Source: Caulobacteraceae bacterium UBA3198 (GTDB lineage Bacteria > Pseudomonadota > Alphaproteobacteria > Caulobacterales > Caulobacteraceae). Taken from it: a stretch of 64,000 nucleotides of DNA. Below, piece by piece: positions 1 to 6,534 of the stretch. A program made the translations under genes and the position numbers. The first letter of the stretch is position 1; every line of letters starts with the position of its first letter. The stretch lies in assembly GCA_002363865.1 (NCBI GenBank), contig DEWY01000015.1, positions 1 to 64,000 of the forward strand, given 5' to 3'. The notes under the pieces were generated by a model. The model did not search any database and was not told the DNA's origin. It worked only from the letters and a program-made list of their open reading frames with translations.

Positions 1-167
1 CCGACCTGGTCCAAGGTTGGGGGGCAGGTCCGGCGCAAGACCAACCCCCGGCCATCCCTCGCTGCTCTCCCGCGAGCCTAACAACCCGTTCCGACGTTAA
101 TCGCCTTGAATTCGCCGCCATCAGGCGCCCAACTCTTCAGTCGGAGAATATTCCGCAGGAGTTTCGA

Positions 168-653
168 ATGATCGGCAGCATCTCGGTCAAGTTGGGGCGG
201 AAAGTATATTCCGCCACCCTTGAATACGACAGCCTTATCGGCCGCGGGTTGAGGGGTGTCCGGCGCCGGCTTGAGACCCAGCTCGGCTCTCCTTTGGGAG
301 ATGTTCCGGCTTTTGCAATCGCCCAGACGATCGAGGACGTGACCGTTGAGGTCGATGCCCCTGGGTATGCCATAGGCGACATGGTCCTGGAGGCCACTCC
401 CACGCGTTTGCGTCTGCGAGCGGCCGGCCGTCTAGGGCGGTCCGGGAACATTGGGCGTCCGTTCGACCTGAGCGTCGATCTCCCGGAGCCGGTCGATCCC
501 GACGAGGTGACGGCGACCCTCGAAGACGGCGTTCTGACCGTGAGAATGATCAAGGCCGCGTGGGTGCGCGGGGAAGCAAGACGTGTTCCCGTGCGCGAAA
601 CCTCAATCCCGCCGGAACAGGCGACTCACGAAGGCGGCCAGGCCCACGCCTGA
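168..653 (+). CDS. Hsp20/alpha-crystallin-type small heat-shock protein
   Basis: This 161-residue protein looks like a small heat-shock chaperone, which would hold unfolding proteins in the cytoplasm. Residues about 55-130 carry alternating strands typical of an alpha-crystallin domain: a VTVEVDAPGY strand, an RLRLRA strand, and late in the domain DGVLTVRM, which corresponds to the usual 'GVLTV' signature of the family. The N-terminal 50 residues are not the usual IbpA-like arm, so the assignment is to the superfamily only. The ATG is preceded by GCAGGAG, a good ribosome site. The last 51 bases overlap the end of the convergent UbiB-type kinase gene. A CTTGAA at 105-110 could be part of a heat-shock (RpoH) promoter, but I could not find a convincing -10. 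Confidence 0.75.
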   Translation: MIGSISVKLGRKVYSATLEYDSLIGRGLRGVRRRLETQLGSPLGDVPAFAIAQTIEDVTVEVDAPGYAIGDMVLEATPTRLRLRAAGRLGRSGNIGRPFDLSVDLPEPVDPDEVTATLEDGVLTVRMIKAAWVRGEARRVPVRETSIPPEQATHEGGQAHA

Positions 654-2222
654 CAGGATGACGATGGCGATCCGAGCGACCGCGGCGGCCTGATCGTCCT
701 TCGCGACGATGACGACGGCGGCAGCGACGATAAGGGCCGCGACCACGATCCCGAGCGACAGGGTATCGGCGGCCCGTCTGACCGCTCGCGGCAACTCGGC
801 CAGGTCTGAACTTGAGACCTGGATGACAATGCCCTCACGGCTGATGCGCCCGATACCGCGCCGGATCGCTTCTGGCCCGATGGCGAGGATCTGATCTAGT
901 TCCTTGAACGTCCGGAAGGCGCGGGTGGCGAGCGCTTTCGGCGCAAACCGAGATGCGAAAGCCCGGAGAACCACTGGCGCGATAGCGGCGACGACATCGA
1001 GGTCGGGATCGAGCGTCCTCGCCAAGCCTTCGGCGATGCCCAGAGCGCGCATGAGCAGCAGCAGGTCCGGCGGCAACGTCAGTGCGTTTTCTCGGGCGAT
1101 GGAGATGAATTCGGTGATCGCCTCCGCAAGCCGGATCGGTCGCCCGGAATCCGCGGCGTAACGCAGGAAGAATCGCTCGACACCTTGTTCAAGGCCGGGC
1201 GGCGGGGGTCCCGAGCGGCCAGCCCATTCCATCAGCACATCAGAGACCGCCGCTACGTCGGCATCCACGAGGGAGCCGAGGACCACGAGGACCTGCTCTC
1301 GCCTTTTCGCCGAGAGCCGCCCGACGGAGCCGAAGTCCAACAGCGCCAGACGACCATCCGGAGTCACCAGAATATTTCCTGGATGAGGGTCCGCGTGGAA
1401 CACCCCGTCCAGCAGGATCATCCCCAGCAGCCCCCTCGCCGCATCGGGCGCCAAGGCGCGCGCCAGGGCAGGCTCTTCGTTGCGGAACGCGGCGTTAGGA
1501 CTGCGGCCACGGACGCGTGCGCTGACCATGGTCCTTTCCGTGGTAAATCGCTCATGAACGAGCGGCACATGGAAGACGGTTGCGCGTCTGCGGACCTCCG
1601 CTTGATTGCGAGCCTCGATCCGAAAATCGATCTCCTCGAGAAGGGCTTCGCTGAGCTCCGTCACGACACGCACAGGCTGATGTCGACGCAGTGCCGGGGC
1701 GCGACGCTCGATGACGCGGGCAGCGGCCAACAGTAGCCGCAGATCAGCGCGCATGACCGCCTCAATCCCCGGCCTGCGAACCTTGAGAACGACATCTTCA
1801 CCGGTCATGAGCCGCGCGGCGTAGACCTGGGCAATGGACGCAGCCGCAATTGGCGTCGTCGAAAATTCGGCGAAAAGCTCTTCCGGCGGCGCGCCCAGAT
1901 CGATCGTCAGCTGTTCGCGCAAATGGTCGAAGGGCACTGGAGCCACGTCGTCGTGAAGCCGGCCGAGCCGCTCGGTCAGCTCTGGCGGAAGCAGGTCGGA
2001 CCGTGTCGCCATGATCTGGCCTAGCTTCACGAATGTAGGGCCTAGGGCCTCAAGTGCCGCAACGAAGGCCTCATATGCCGAGCCCTCGTTCGCCTCGTCG
2101 GAAGCCGCGCCCCGGAGCAGACCCAGCCGCACCAAGACCGGCCGCGCGGCTGTAGGGGCTAAGGTGTGGATCACCTTAGCGAGACGACGATAGTCGTTGG
2201 GCGAAAGGGTCAAGGGTGACAT
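603..2222 (-). CDS. UbiB/AarF (ABC1/ADCK) family atypical kinase
   Basis: Members of this family are atypical protein-kinase-like ATPases needed for ubiquinone biosynthesis or lipid homeostasis. The sequence shows the family's KxGQ motif (FVKLGQIMATRSDLLP), an AAASIAQVY segment followed by the VVLKVRRPG lysine strand, the catalytic HADPHPGN loop and an LLDFGSVG metal-binding motif. Two hydrophobic helices near the C-terminus would anchor it in the membrane. The start at 2222 is chosen over an upstream in-frame ATG at 2288 because GAGG lies just upstream and the extra 22 residues look non-coding. Since ubiB normally sits with ubiE in alphaproteobacteria, this isolated copy may be a paralogue rather than the ubiquinone gene. 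Its 3' end overlaps the Hsp20 gene by 51 bases. Confidence 0.85.
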   Translation of the reverse strand: MSPLTLSPNDYRRLAKVIHTLAPTAARPVLVRLGLLRGAASDEANEGSAYEAFVAALEALGPTFVKLGQIMATRSDLLPPELTERLGRLHDDVAPVPFDHLREQLTIDLGAPPEELFAEFSTTPIAAASIAQVYAARLMTGEDVVLKVRRPGIEAVMRADLRLLLAAARVIERRAPALRRHQPVRVVTELSEALLEEIDFRIEARNQAEVRRRATVFHVPLVHERFTTERTMVSARVRGRSPNAAFRNEEPALARALAPDAARGLLGMILLDGVFHADPHPGNILVTPDGRLALLDFGSVGRLSAKRREQVLVVLGSLVDADVAAVSDVLMEWAGRSGPPPPGLEQGVERFFLRYAADSGRPIRLAEAITEFISIARENALTLPPDLLLLMRALGIAEGLARTLDPDLDVVAAIAPVVLRAFASRFAPKALATRAFRTFKELDQILAIGPEAIRRGIGRISREGIVIQVSSSDLAELPRAVRRAADTLSLGIVVAALIVAAAVVIVAKDDQAAAVARIAIVILSGVGLAAFVSRLFRRD

Positions 2223-2324
2223 AGAGCCTCGATGCTTGGTCGGCCCTGGGGGCGCAAGACCCTGGGCTCGAACCGGTGGGCCCCTCACGGGTTATCTCTG
2301 GCGGCCCATGTGGAGGATCAGTTT

Positions 2325-2417
2325 TTGACTAGCTACATGATCGGCGGGCTGAGCGCTCTCATGATTGTGGCGGGCGTTGCGGGCCTGACTTTCGCCATCA
2401 GACGCCTTCGAGATTAG
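2325..2417 (+). CDS. possible 30-residue single-span membrane protein
   Basis: A TTG at 2325 is preceded by GGAGGA at 2312-2317 with a 7-nt gap, an excellent ribosome site. The reading frame runs to a TAG at 2415-2417 and encodes about 30 residues: a short polar start, a hydrophobic helix of about 20 residues (around GGLSALMIVAGVAG) and a basic tail RRLRD, as in small inner-membrane proteins with the tail in the cytoplasm. The gene is divergent from the UbiB-type kinase. The frame can be extended upstream to 2232, but that part has no ribosome site and unlikely composition. It could still be a chance frame, since there is no homology evidence. Confidence 0.35.
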   Translation: MTSYMIGGLSALMIVAGVAGLTFAIRRLRD

Positions 2418-2478
2418 AAGGCAGAGGATTATGCATTTGAGTTCACTCGCGATGATGGTGATCAAGCGAACGGTGAGG

Positions 2479-2811
2479 TGATCCTCCCCCGTTTTGGTGG
2501 ACTGATCTTCCGCCGAAGTAGTGGACGGGGTTAGGCGGCTCTGCGCTCGGCGGCGGCTGGGGCTGATGTAGCCCAGGGCTGAGTGCAGGCGACGGGGATT
2601 GTTAGAAGCCCTCGATGTAGTGGAACAGATCCCGGCGGGGCTGGTTGCGCGTGGCATAGACCCGATGATGGACCCGTTCGGTCTTGAGGGTGGGGAAGAA
2701 GCTCTCCATTGGGGCGTTGTCCCAGCAGTCGCCCTTGCGGCTCATCGACGGCGTAATCCCTTGTCGTGACCTGCTCCCGGAAAACTGGTCCAGTTTTCCG
2801 GGAGCAGGTCA
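2479..2811. mobile_element. IS3-family remnant with matching ends (internally deleted)
   Basis: The + strand starts TGATCCTCCCCCG at 2479 and ends GGGAGCAGGTCA at 2811. Read inward, the two 22-bp ends share TGA, CCCG and the inner TGG, 12 of 22 positions in all, as expected for diverged IS terminal repeats. Between them lies only the C-terminal part of an IS3-type transposase, so about 333 bp remain of an element that is normally 1.2-1.5 kb. The immediate 3-bp flanks (AGG and CAC) do not form a target duplication. The boundaries are inferred from the repeat similarity. Confidence 0.5.
2531..2762 (-). pseudogene. IS3-family transposase (OrfB), C-terminal fragment, frameshifted
   Basis: Translating the minus strand from about 2762 gives GITPSMSRKGDCWDNAPMES and then FFPTLKTERVHHRVYATRN and RRDLFHYIEGF, the hallmark C-terminal region of IS3-type OrfB integrase-like transposases, including the conserved Glu of the DDE catalytic core. 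A TAA follows IEGF at about 2607. The next frame continues with NNPRRLHSALGYISP, so one base appears lost there. A second one-base shift restores the frame for the terminal AAAERRAA and the stop at 2531. Everything upstream of GITPS, including OrfA and two thirds of OrfB, is missing. The fragment cannot encode an active transposase. Confidence 0.85.
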
Positions 2812-2812
2812 C
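2766..2812. repeat. perfect 47-bp palindrome (23-bp arms, 1-nt centre)
   Basis: The left arm 2766-2788 (starting GTGACCTGCTCCCGG) is the exact reverse complement of the right arm 2790-2812, with a single T at 2789 between them. The right arm matches the inferred outer end of the IS3 remnant, so the palindrome appears to be that terminal repeat plus an inverted second copy joined at their inner sides. It could form a strong hairpin or cruciform. It is not followed by a T-run on either strand, so a simple terminator role is unlikely. Confidence 0.85.
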
Positions 2813-3160
2813 ACGCGCAGGCCACCTTGAATATCAGCAATCAGCCTACGTTTTCAGCATTGACGGTGTTTTGAAATGAAACCCCGTATGCGCAACTCGG
2901 TGCAAGGGATTACGTTTTCCGTCCGATTGGAGACGATACATCTCGAAAGATCCATTCTAGGAACAACGCCTAATTATTATACGAATCTCAGAAGCATAAC
3001 TTTTTGCTGGCTGGCGTGACGGTATTTTCGCATGAGAAGATTTTTTGTCCTGCAGAATCAAAGGGGTTGTGCATACCCGAACAATCGAGTGGGAATAGGG
3101 GCGGTCTTGCCTGGCGGGTCCCTCATGGGGCGCGGTGAGGCCATCGAAACGAGCGCCCTG
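2813..3160. other. AT-rich non-coding stretch
   Basis: No convincing gene is seen here. Up to about 3060 the composition is much more AT-rich than the rest of the window (for example around 2960-3010 and 3030-3050), next to an IS remnant, which suggests imported or decayed DNA. It contains a 12-bp inverted partner (2903-2914) of a segment inside the transposase fragment (2752-2763). An in-frame ATG at 3032 would extend the next gene upstream, but the added residues look unlike protein. The promoter of the gene at 3161 probably lies here. Confidence 0.5.
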
Positions 3161-3679
3161 ATGAACCCGTCATGGATGGGACGAGCGGCGTTCGCGGCGA
3201 CGATGCTGGTGTGTGCGCTGGTCAGCGGACCGCCAGCGACGGCGAAGGACCTCCGGACCCTTTCCGCCGCGCCGTTTGATCAGATCGCGGGCCTGATAGG
3301 CGAGTGGCGGGTGAAGGAGGCCGCTTCGCTAAGGATCGTCTTTGAGTCCACCGCCGGCGGCGGCGTGATGGTTGAGCGATGGATGCTCGGCGAGCGGACG
3401 CACTCCCTCACCATCTATCACCGCGATGGCGATCGGCTGCTCGCCACCCACTACTGTCCGCAGGGCAATCAGCCGCGCCTTGCCGCCGCCGCTGCCGTTC
3501 ACGGCGAGTTGCGCTTCGCCCTTCTGGATGTGACCGACCTCGATCCGGGCGAGTCCTACCAGCACGATCTGGCGTTCAAGCGGAACCCTGACGGATCGAT
3601 CTCGCGCAGCGAGATCTACTGGGGACCAGACGGCGCGGGTGAGGAGAGCATCTTCACACTATTTGCTGCGGCAAGGTGA
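3161..3679 (+). CDS. exported protein of unknown function
   Basis: From the ATG at 3161 the product is 172 residues with a clear signal peptide: MNPSWMGR, a hydrophobic stretch AAFAATMLVCALVSG, and an A-x-A-like cut site near PPATAK. The mature part begins FDQIAGLIGEWRVKE and is predicted to be mostly beta (repeated short strands such as IVFES, LTIYHR, LRFALLDV). That pattern recalls small secreted lipocalin-like or DUF1579/DUF6265-type domains that open with a 'LxGxW' motif. I cannot name the family firmly. In-frame starts at 3125 and 3032 would put extra charged residues before the signal and are less likely. It is convergent with the glucose dehydrogenase gene and follows an AT-rich, IS-bearing region. 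Confidence 0.65.
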   Translation: MNPSWMGRAAFAATMLVCALVSGPPATAKDLRTLSAAPFDQIAGLIGEWRVKEAASLRIVFESTAGGGVMVERWMLGERTHSLTIYHRDGDRLLATHYCPQGNQPRLAAAAAVHGELRFALLDVTDLDPGESYQHDLAFKRNPDGSISRSEIYWGPDGAGEESIFTLFAAAR

Positions 3680-3721
3680 AGGTGCGGGTTCTGGCTTGGC
3701 TTGGGACTCCGCAGTTCGTCT

Positions 3722-6130
3722 TCAATCCGGCAGGGCGTAGGCGATCAGCTCATCCCCGACGGGCGTCTCCATGAAGTGGTGGCCGCCGGCCATGATCACC
3801 AGATACTGCCGGCCATCGACCTCGTAGGTCATGGGGGTGGCCTGGCCGCCGGCGGGCAGGGCGTCCTGCCAGACGGTCTCGCCGGTCTCCATGTCGATGG
3901 CGCGGATCAGGTCGTCGGTGGCTGCCGCGATGAAGATCAGACCACCGGCGGTGACCACCGAGCCGCCATTGTTGGGCGTGCCGATCTGCAGCGGCAGCAT
4001 GGACGGAATGCCGAAGGGGCCATTCTTGCGCGCCGTGCCCAGCGGACGATCCCACAGGGTTTCGCCATTGCGCATGTCGATGGCGCGAATGCCGCCATAG
4101 GGGGGCTGCTTGCAGAGCAGACCGGTAAAAGGCAGCCGCCAGCCGGCGTTCACGTCGATGGCGTAGGGCGCGCCCATCTGGGGGTCGCCGGCGCCTTCCG
4201 CCGAACCGCCACCCTCGGCGCCTTCCGGGGCTTGCTCACCCACGGGGACCCAGCCCCGTTCATTGGCCTCTTCCCGGGTCACGAGGCGGTTGTAATTGGG
4301 CATATCGTTATAGTTGGCGACGATCACGCCACGGACCGGATCGACGGCGATGCCGCCCCAGTCCGAGCCGCCGTTGTAGCCCGGATACTGCACCCAGCGC
4401 TGGTCCACCGTCGGCGGCGTATAGATGCCGTCATAGGCCGCGCGCTTGAACTGGATCCGGCAGACCATCTGGTCGATGGGGGACATGCCCCACATGTCCT
4501 TTTCGGTGAGGTCACGCTTGGCCAGGGTGTGGTAGCCCGAGAAGGGCTGGGTGGCCGCCCGTTGTTCAGGTTCCACGCCGCCCTGGGGCGCCGGGCGGTT
4601 CTCCACCGGGGTCAGCGGCTGGCCGGTGCGGCGATCAAGGACGTACAGGTCTCCTTGCTTGCTGGGCAGGATGAGGGCGGGCGCCATGCCTGTGGCGGTG
4701 GGGAAGTCGACCAGGGTCGCCTGGGAGCCCAGATCGTAGTCCCACACATCCATACGCACGGTCTGGAACGACCACGCCGGCTTGCCGGTGCTGACGTCCA
4801 AGGCCACCAGGGAGGTGGCGTAGCGGTTCTCGGCGGGCGATCGGCCGCTGCTCCAATAGTCGACGGCGGAGTTGCCCATGGGCAGGTAGACGAGGCCCAG
4901 GTCCTCGTCCCCCGTCGCGATGGTCCACATGTTGGGGGTGCCGCGGGTGTAGGTGTCATCGCCCTCTGGGCGGCCGGTCAGGTCGGGTCGGGTCATATCC
5001 CAGGCCCAGACGTGTTCACCCGTGACGGCGTCGAAACCCTGGACGACGCCCGAGGGCGCGGAGCGCTTCTGGCCATCCAGCACCTGATGGCCCGTGACGA
5101 TCACGCCCTGGACGACGACCGGGGGCGAGGTGATGGAGACCATGCCGGGGACGACGTCGCCCATGCCGACCTTGATGTCGGCCTGACCGTTTTGGCCAAA
5201 TCCGGCGCAGGGCCGGCCCGTGCGGGCGTCGACGGCGATCAGGCGGCCGTCGAGAGTCCCCTCGATAATGCGAGTGGCGCAGGGCGTTTGCGGGTCAGCC
5301 TCGGGAACGGCGTAATAGACGACCCCACGGCAGGCGGCGGTGTAGGGGATCCAGTCGTCAGTGACGCCCGGATCATGCCGCCAGATCTGGCGACCGGTAC
5401 GGGCGTCCAGGGCGAACAGGATGTTGGTCGCCGAGCACAGATAGAGGGTGTCGCCGATCTTGAGGGGCGTGGTCTCGGCGCCGTGCTTGTTGTCCGCGTC
5501 CGGGGCAGGAAGGTCGCCGGTCTCAAACACCCAGGCGCGCTCCAGGCGATCCACATTCGCCGGGGTGATCTGGGCCAGGGGGGAGTATCGCCGGCTGCTG
5601 TAGGTCCCGCCATAGGCCGGCCAGTCGGCGCCGACATCAAGTCTCGACGGGTCCGACATGGCTGCGGCCATCTGCGAGGGGAGCGGGCGAACCGCGTCGG
5701 GGCGATTGGCCAGGCCGATTACGACCCCGCTTGCCACGGCGACCACGGCGAAGGCCGCCAGCCCGCCGAGGGCGAAGGTGCGTCCCCGTGACCTTGGGGC
5801 AAGCGGCCAAAGGGCAAGAAGGGCCAGAACCAGCAGGACTGAGGGCGCAAAGAGGCGGGGCAGCAGCGCCCAGCCGTTCAGCCCGACCTCCCAGAGCGCC
5901 CAGAGAAGCGTAGCGACCCAGACGGCCACGTAGATCCAGACGCCGATCACGCGTTGCTGGATGAGCATCACACCTGACGCCACCAGACCAAGGCCCGCCA
6001 GCAGATAATAGGGCGAGCCCCCCAGAGCCAGTAGCCAGCCGCCGCCCACCGTCAGAACCGCGCCGATCAGGGCGAAAAGCCCACCCAGGGCGATAACGGC
6101 CCAGGCTGCCGCTCCGCGGGACTCCGGCAT
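3722..6130 (-). CDS. gcd: membrane-bound PQQ-dependent glucose dehydrogenase
   Basis: The enzyme oxidises glucose (or related aldoses) to the lactone in the periplasm and passes electrons to ubiquinone. The 802-residue length matches the family. Residues about 10-145 contain five hydrophobic helices, the usual membrane anchor. The rest is a quinoprotein propeller: WPAYGGTYSSRRYSPL, repeated W-x-x-D/G-type blade motifs, NMWTIATGDEDLGLVYLPMG, WDYDLGSQ, a PSKQGDLYVLDRRTG blade and GGSVVTAGGLIF near the C-terminus. The start at 6130 is preceded by GAGGAG at 7 nt; the in-frame extension to 6397 lies in the upstream gene and is rejected. It follows the small membrane protein and oxidase genes on the same strand (59-nt gap), which suggests co-expression. 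No PQQ biosynthesis genes are visible here. Confidence 0.93.
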   Translation of the reverse strand: MPESRGAAAWAVIALGGLFALIGAVLTVGGGWLLALGGSPYYLLAGLGLVASGVMLIQQRVIGVWIYVAVWVATLLWALWEVGLNGWALLPRLFAPSVLLVLALLALWPLAPRSRGRTFALGGLAAFAVVAVASGVVIGLANRPDAVRPLPSQMAAAMSDPSRLDVGADWPAYGGTYSSRRYSPLAQITPANVDRLERAWVFETGDLPAPDADNKHGAETTPLKIGDTLYLCSATNILFALDARTGRQIWRHDPGVTDDWIPYTAACRGVVYYAVPEADPQTPCATRIIEGTLDGRLIAVDARTGRPCAGFGQNGQADIKVGMGDVVPGMVSITSPPVVVQGVIVTGHQVLDGQKRSAPSGVVQGFDAVTGEHVWAWDMTRPDLTGRPEGDDTYTRGTPNMWTIATGDEDLGLVYLPMGNSAVDYWSSGRSPAENRYATSLVALDVSTGKPAWSFQTVRMDVWDYDLGSQATLVDFPTATGMAPALILPSKQGDLYVLDRRTGQPLTPVENRPAPQGGVEPEQRAATQPFSGYHTLAKRDLTEKDMWGMSPIDQMVCRIQFKRAAYDGIYTPPTVDQRWVQYPGYNGGSDWGGIAVDPVRGVIVANYNDMPNYNRLVTREEANERGWVPVGEQAPEGAEGGGSAEGAGDPQMGAPYAIDVNAGWRLPFTGLLCKQPPYGGIRAIDMRNGETLWDRPLGTARKNGPFGIPSMLPLQIGTPNNGGSVVTAGGLIFIAAATDDLIRAIDMETGETVWQDALPAGGQATPMTYEVDGRQYLVIMAGGHHFMETPVGDELIAYALPD

Positions 6131-6189
6131 GGCGCGCTCCTCAAACATGTCAGGGAACAGGGGCAACGCGCAGACCGGCTGCCGGTTCC

Positions 6190-6534
6190 TCAGGCGCAGA
6201 CCCGAACCAGGAACAGGGGCGCGCCAAGCCAGGCGGTCGCCACGGCGCCGACCGCGGCCACGGCCACAGTGGCGTAGCGCAGAAAATGGCCGGGCTCCGT
6301 ATCGGACCGCCCGCGTCGCCACATGGCCAGGACGTAGAGACCCGATAGGACGCTCATTCCCAGCCACAGGAAGATCAGGACCATCCTGAGCGGCCACGGA
6401 TCGGCGGGGCTGGCCCAGCCGCTGGCGCAGGCCGTCCCGTGGACGCCATACAGCCCCACGAAGGCGAAACTCCAGATGACCAGGGCGCCGACCAGGGCCA
6501 GGAGCTCTCCGAAGGGGCGGAACAGAGATTTCAT
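6190..6534 (-). CDS. small four-helix membrane protein in the cytochrome oxidase operon
   Basis: This 114-residue product has about three to four hydrophobic segments (LLALVGALVIWSFAFVGLYG, LRMVLIFLWLGMSVLSGLYV, and two near the end). Its start overlaps the stop of the fused oxidase gene as ATGA (6531-6534); an ATG 9 nt upstream (6543) is an alternative. No family is recognised. Its position directly behind the subunit I-III gene suggests an accessory or assembly subunit of the terminal oxidase, by context only. Confidence 0.7.
   Translation of the reverse strand: MKSLFRPFGELLALVGALVIWSFAFVGLYGVHGTACASGWASPADPWPLRMVLIFLWLGMSVLSGLYVLAMWRRGRSDTEPGHFLRYATVAVAAVGAVATAWLGAPLFLVRVCA

Noticed and set aside
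2766..2812. Reading the 47-bp palindrome as an intrinsic terminator
   Set aside because: No T-run follows on either strand, and the arms match an IS end, so a mobile-element origin is more likely.
3701..5791. 696-residue open frame on the + strand
   Set aside because: It is antisense to gcd. Its translation is Gly/Ala/His/Asp-rich and repetitive with no domains, as expected for a shadow of a high-GC gene, whereas gcd has full family motifs.
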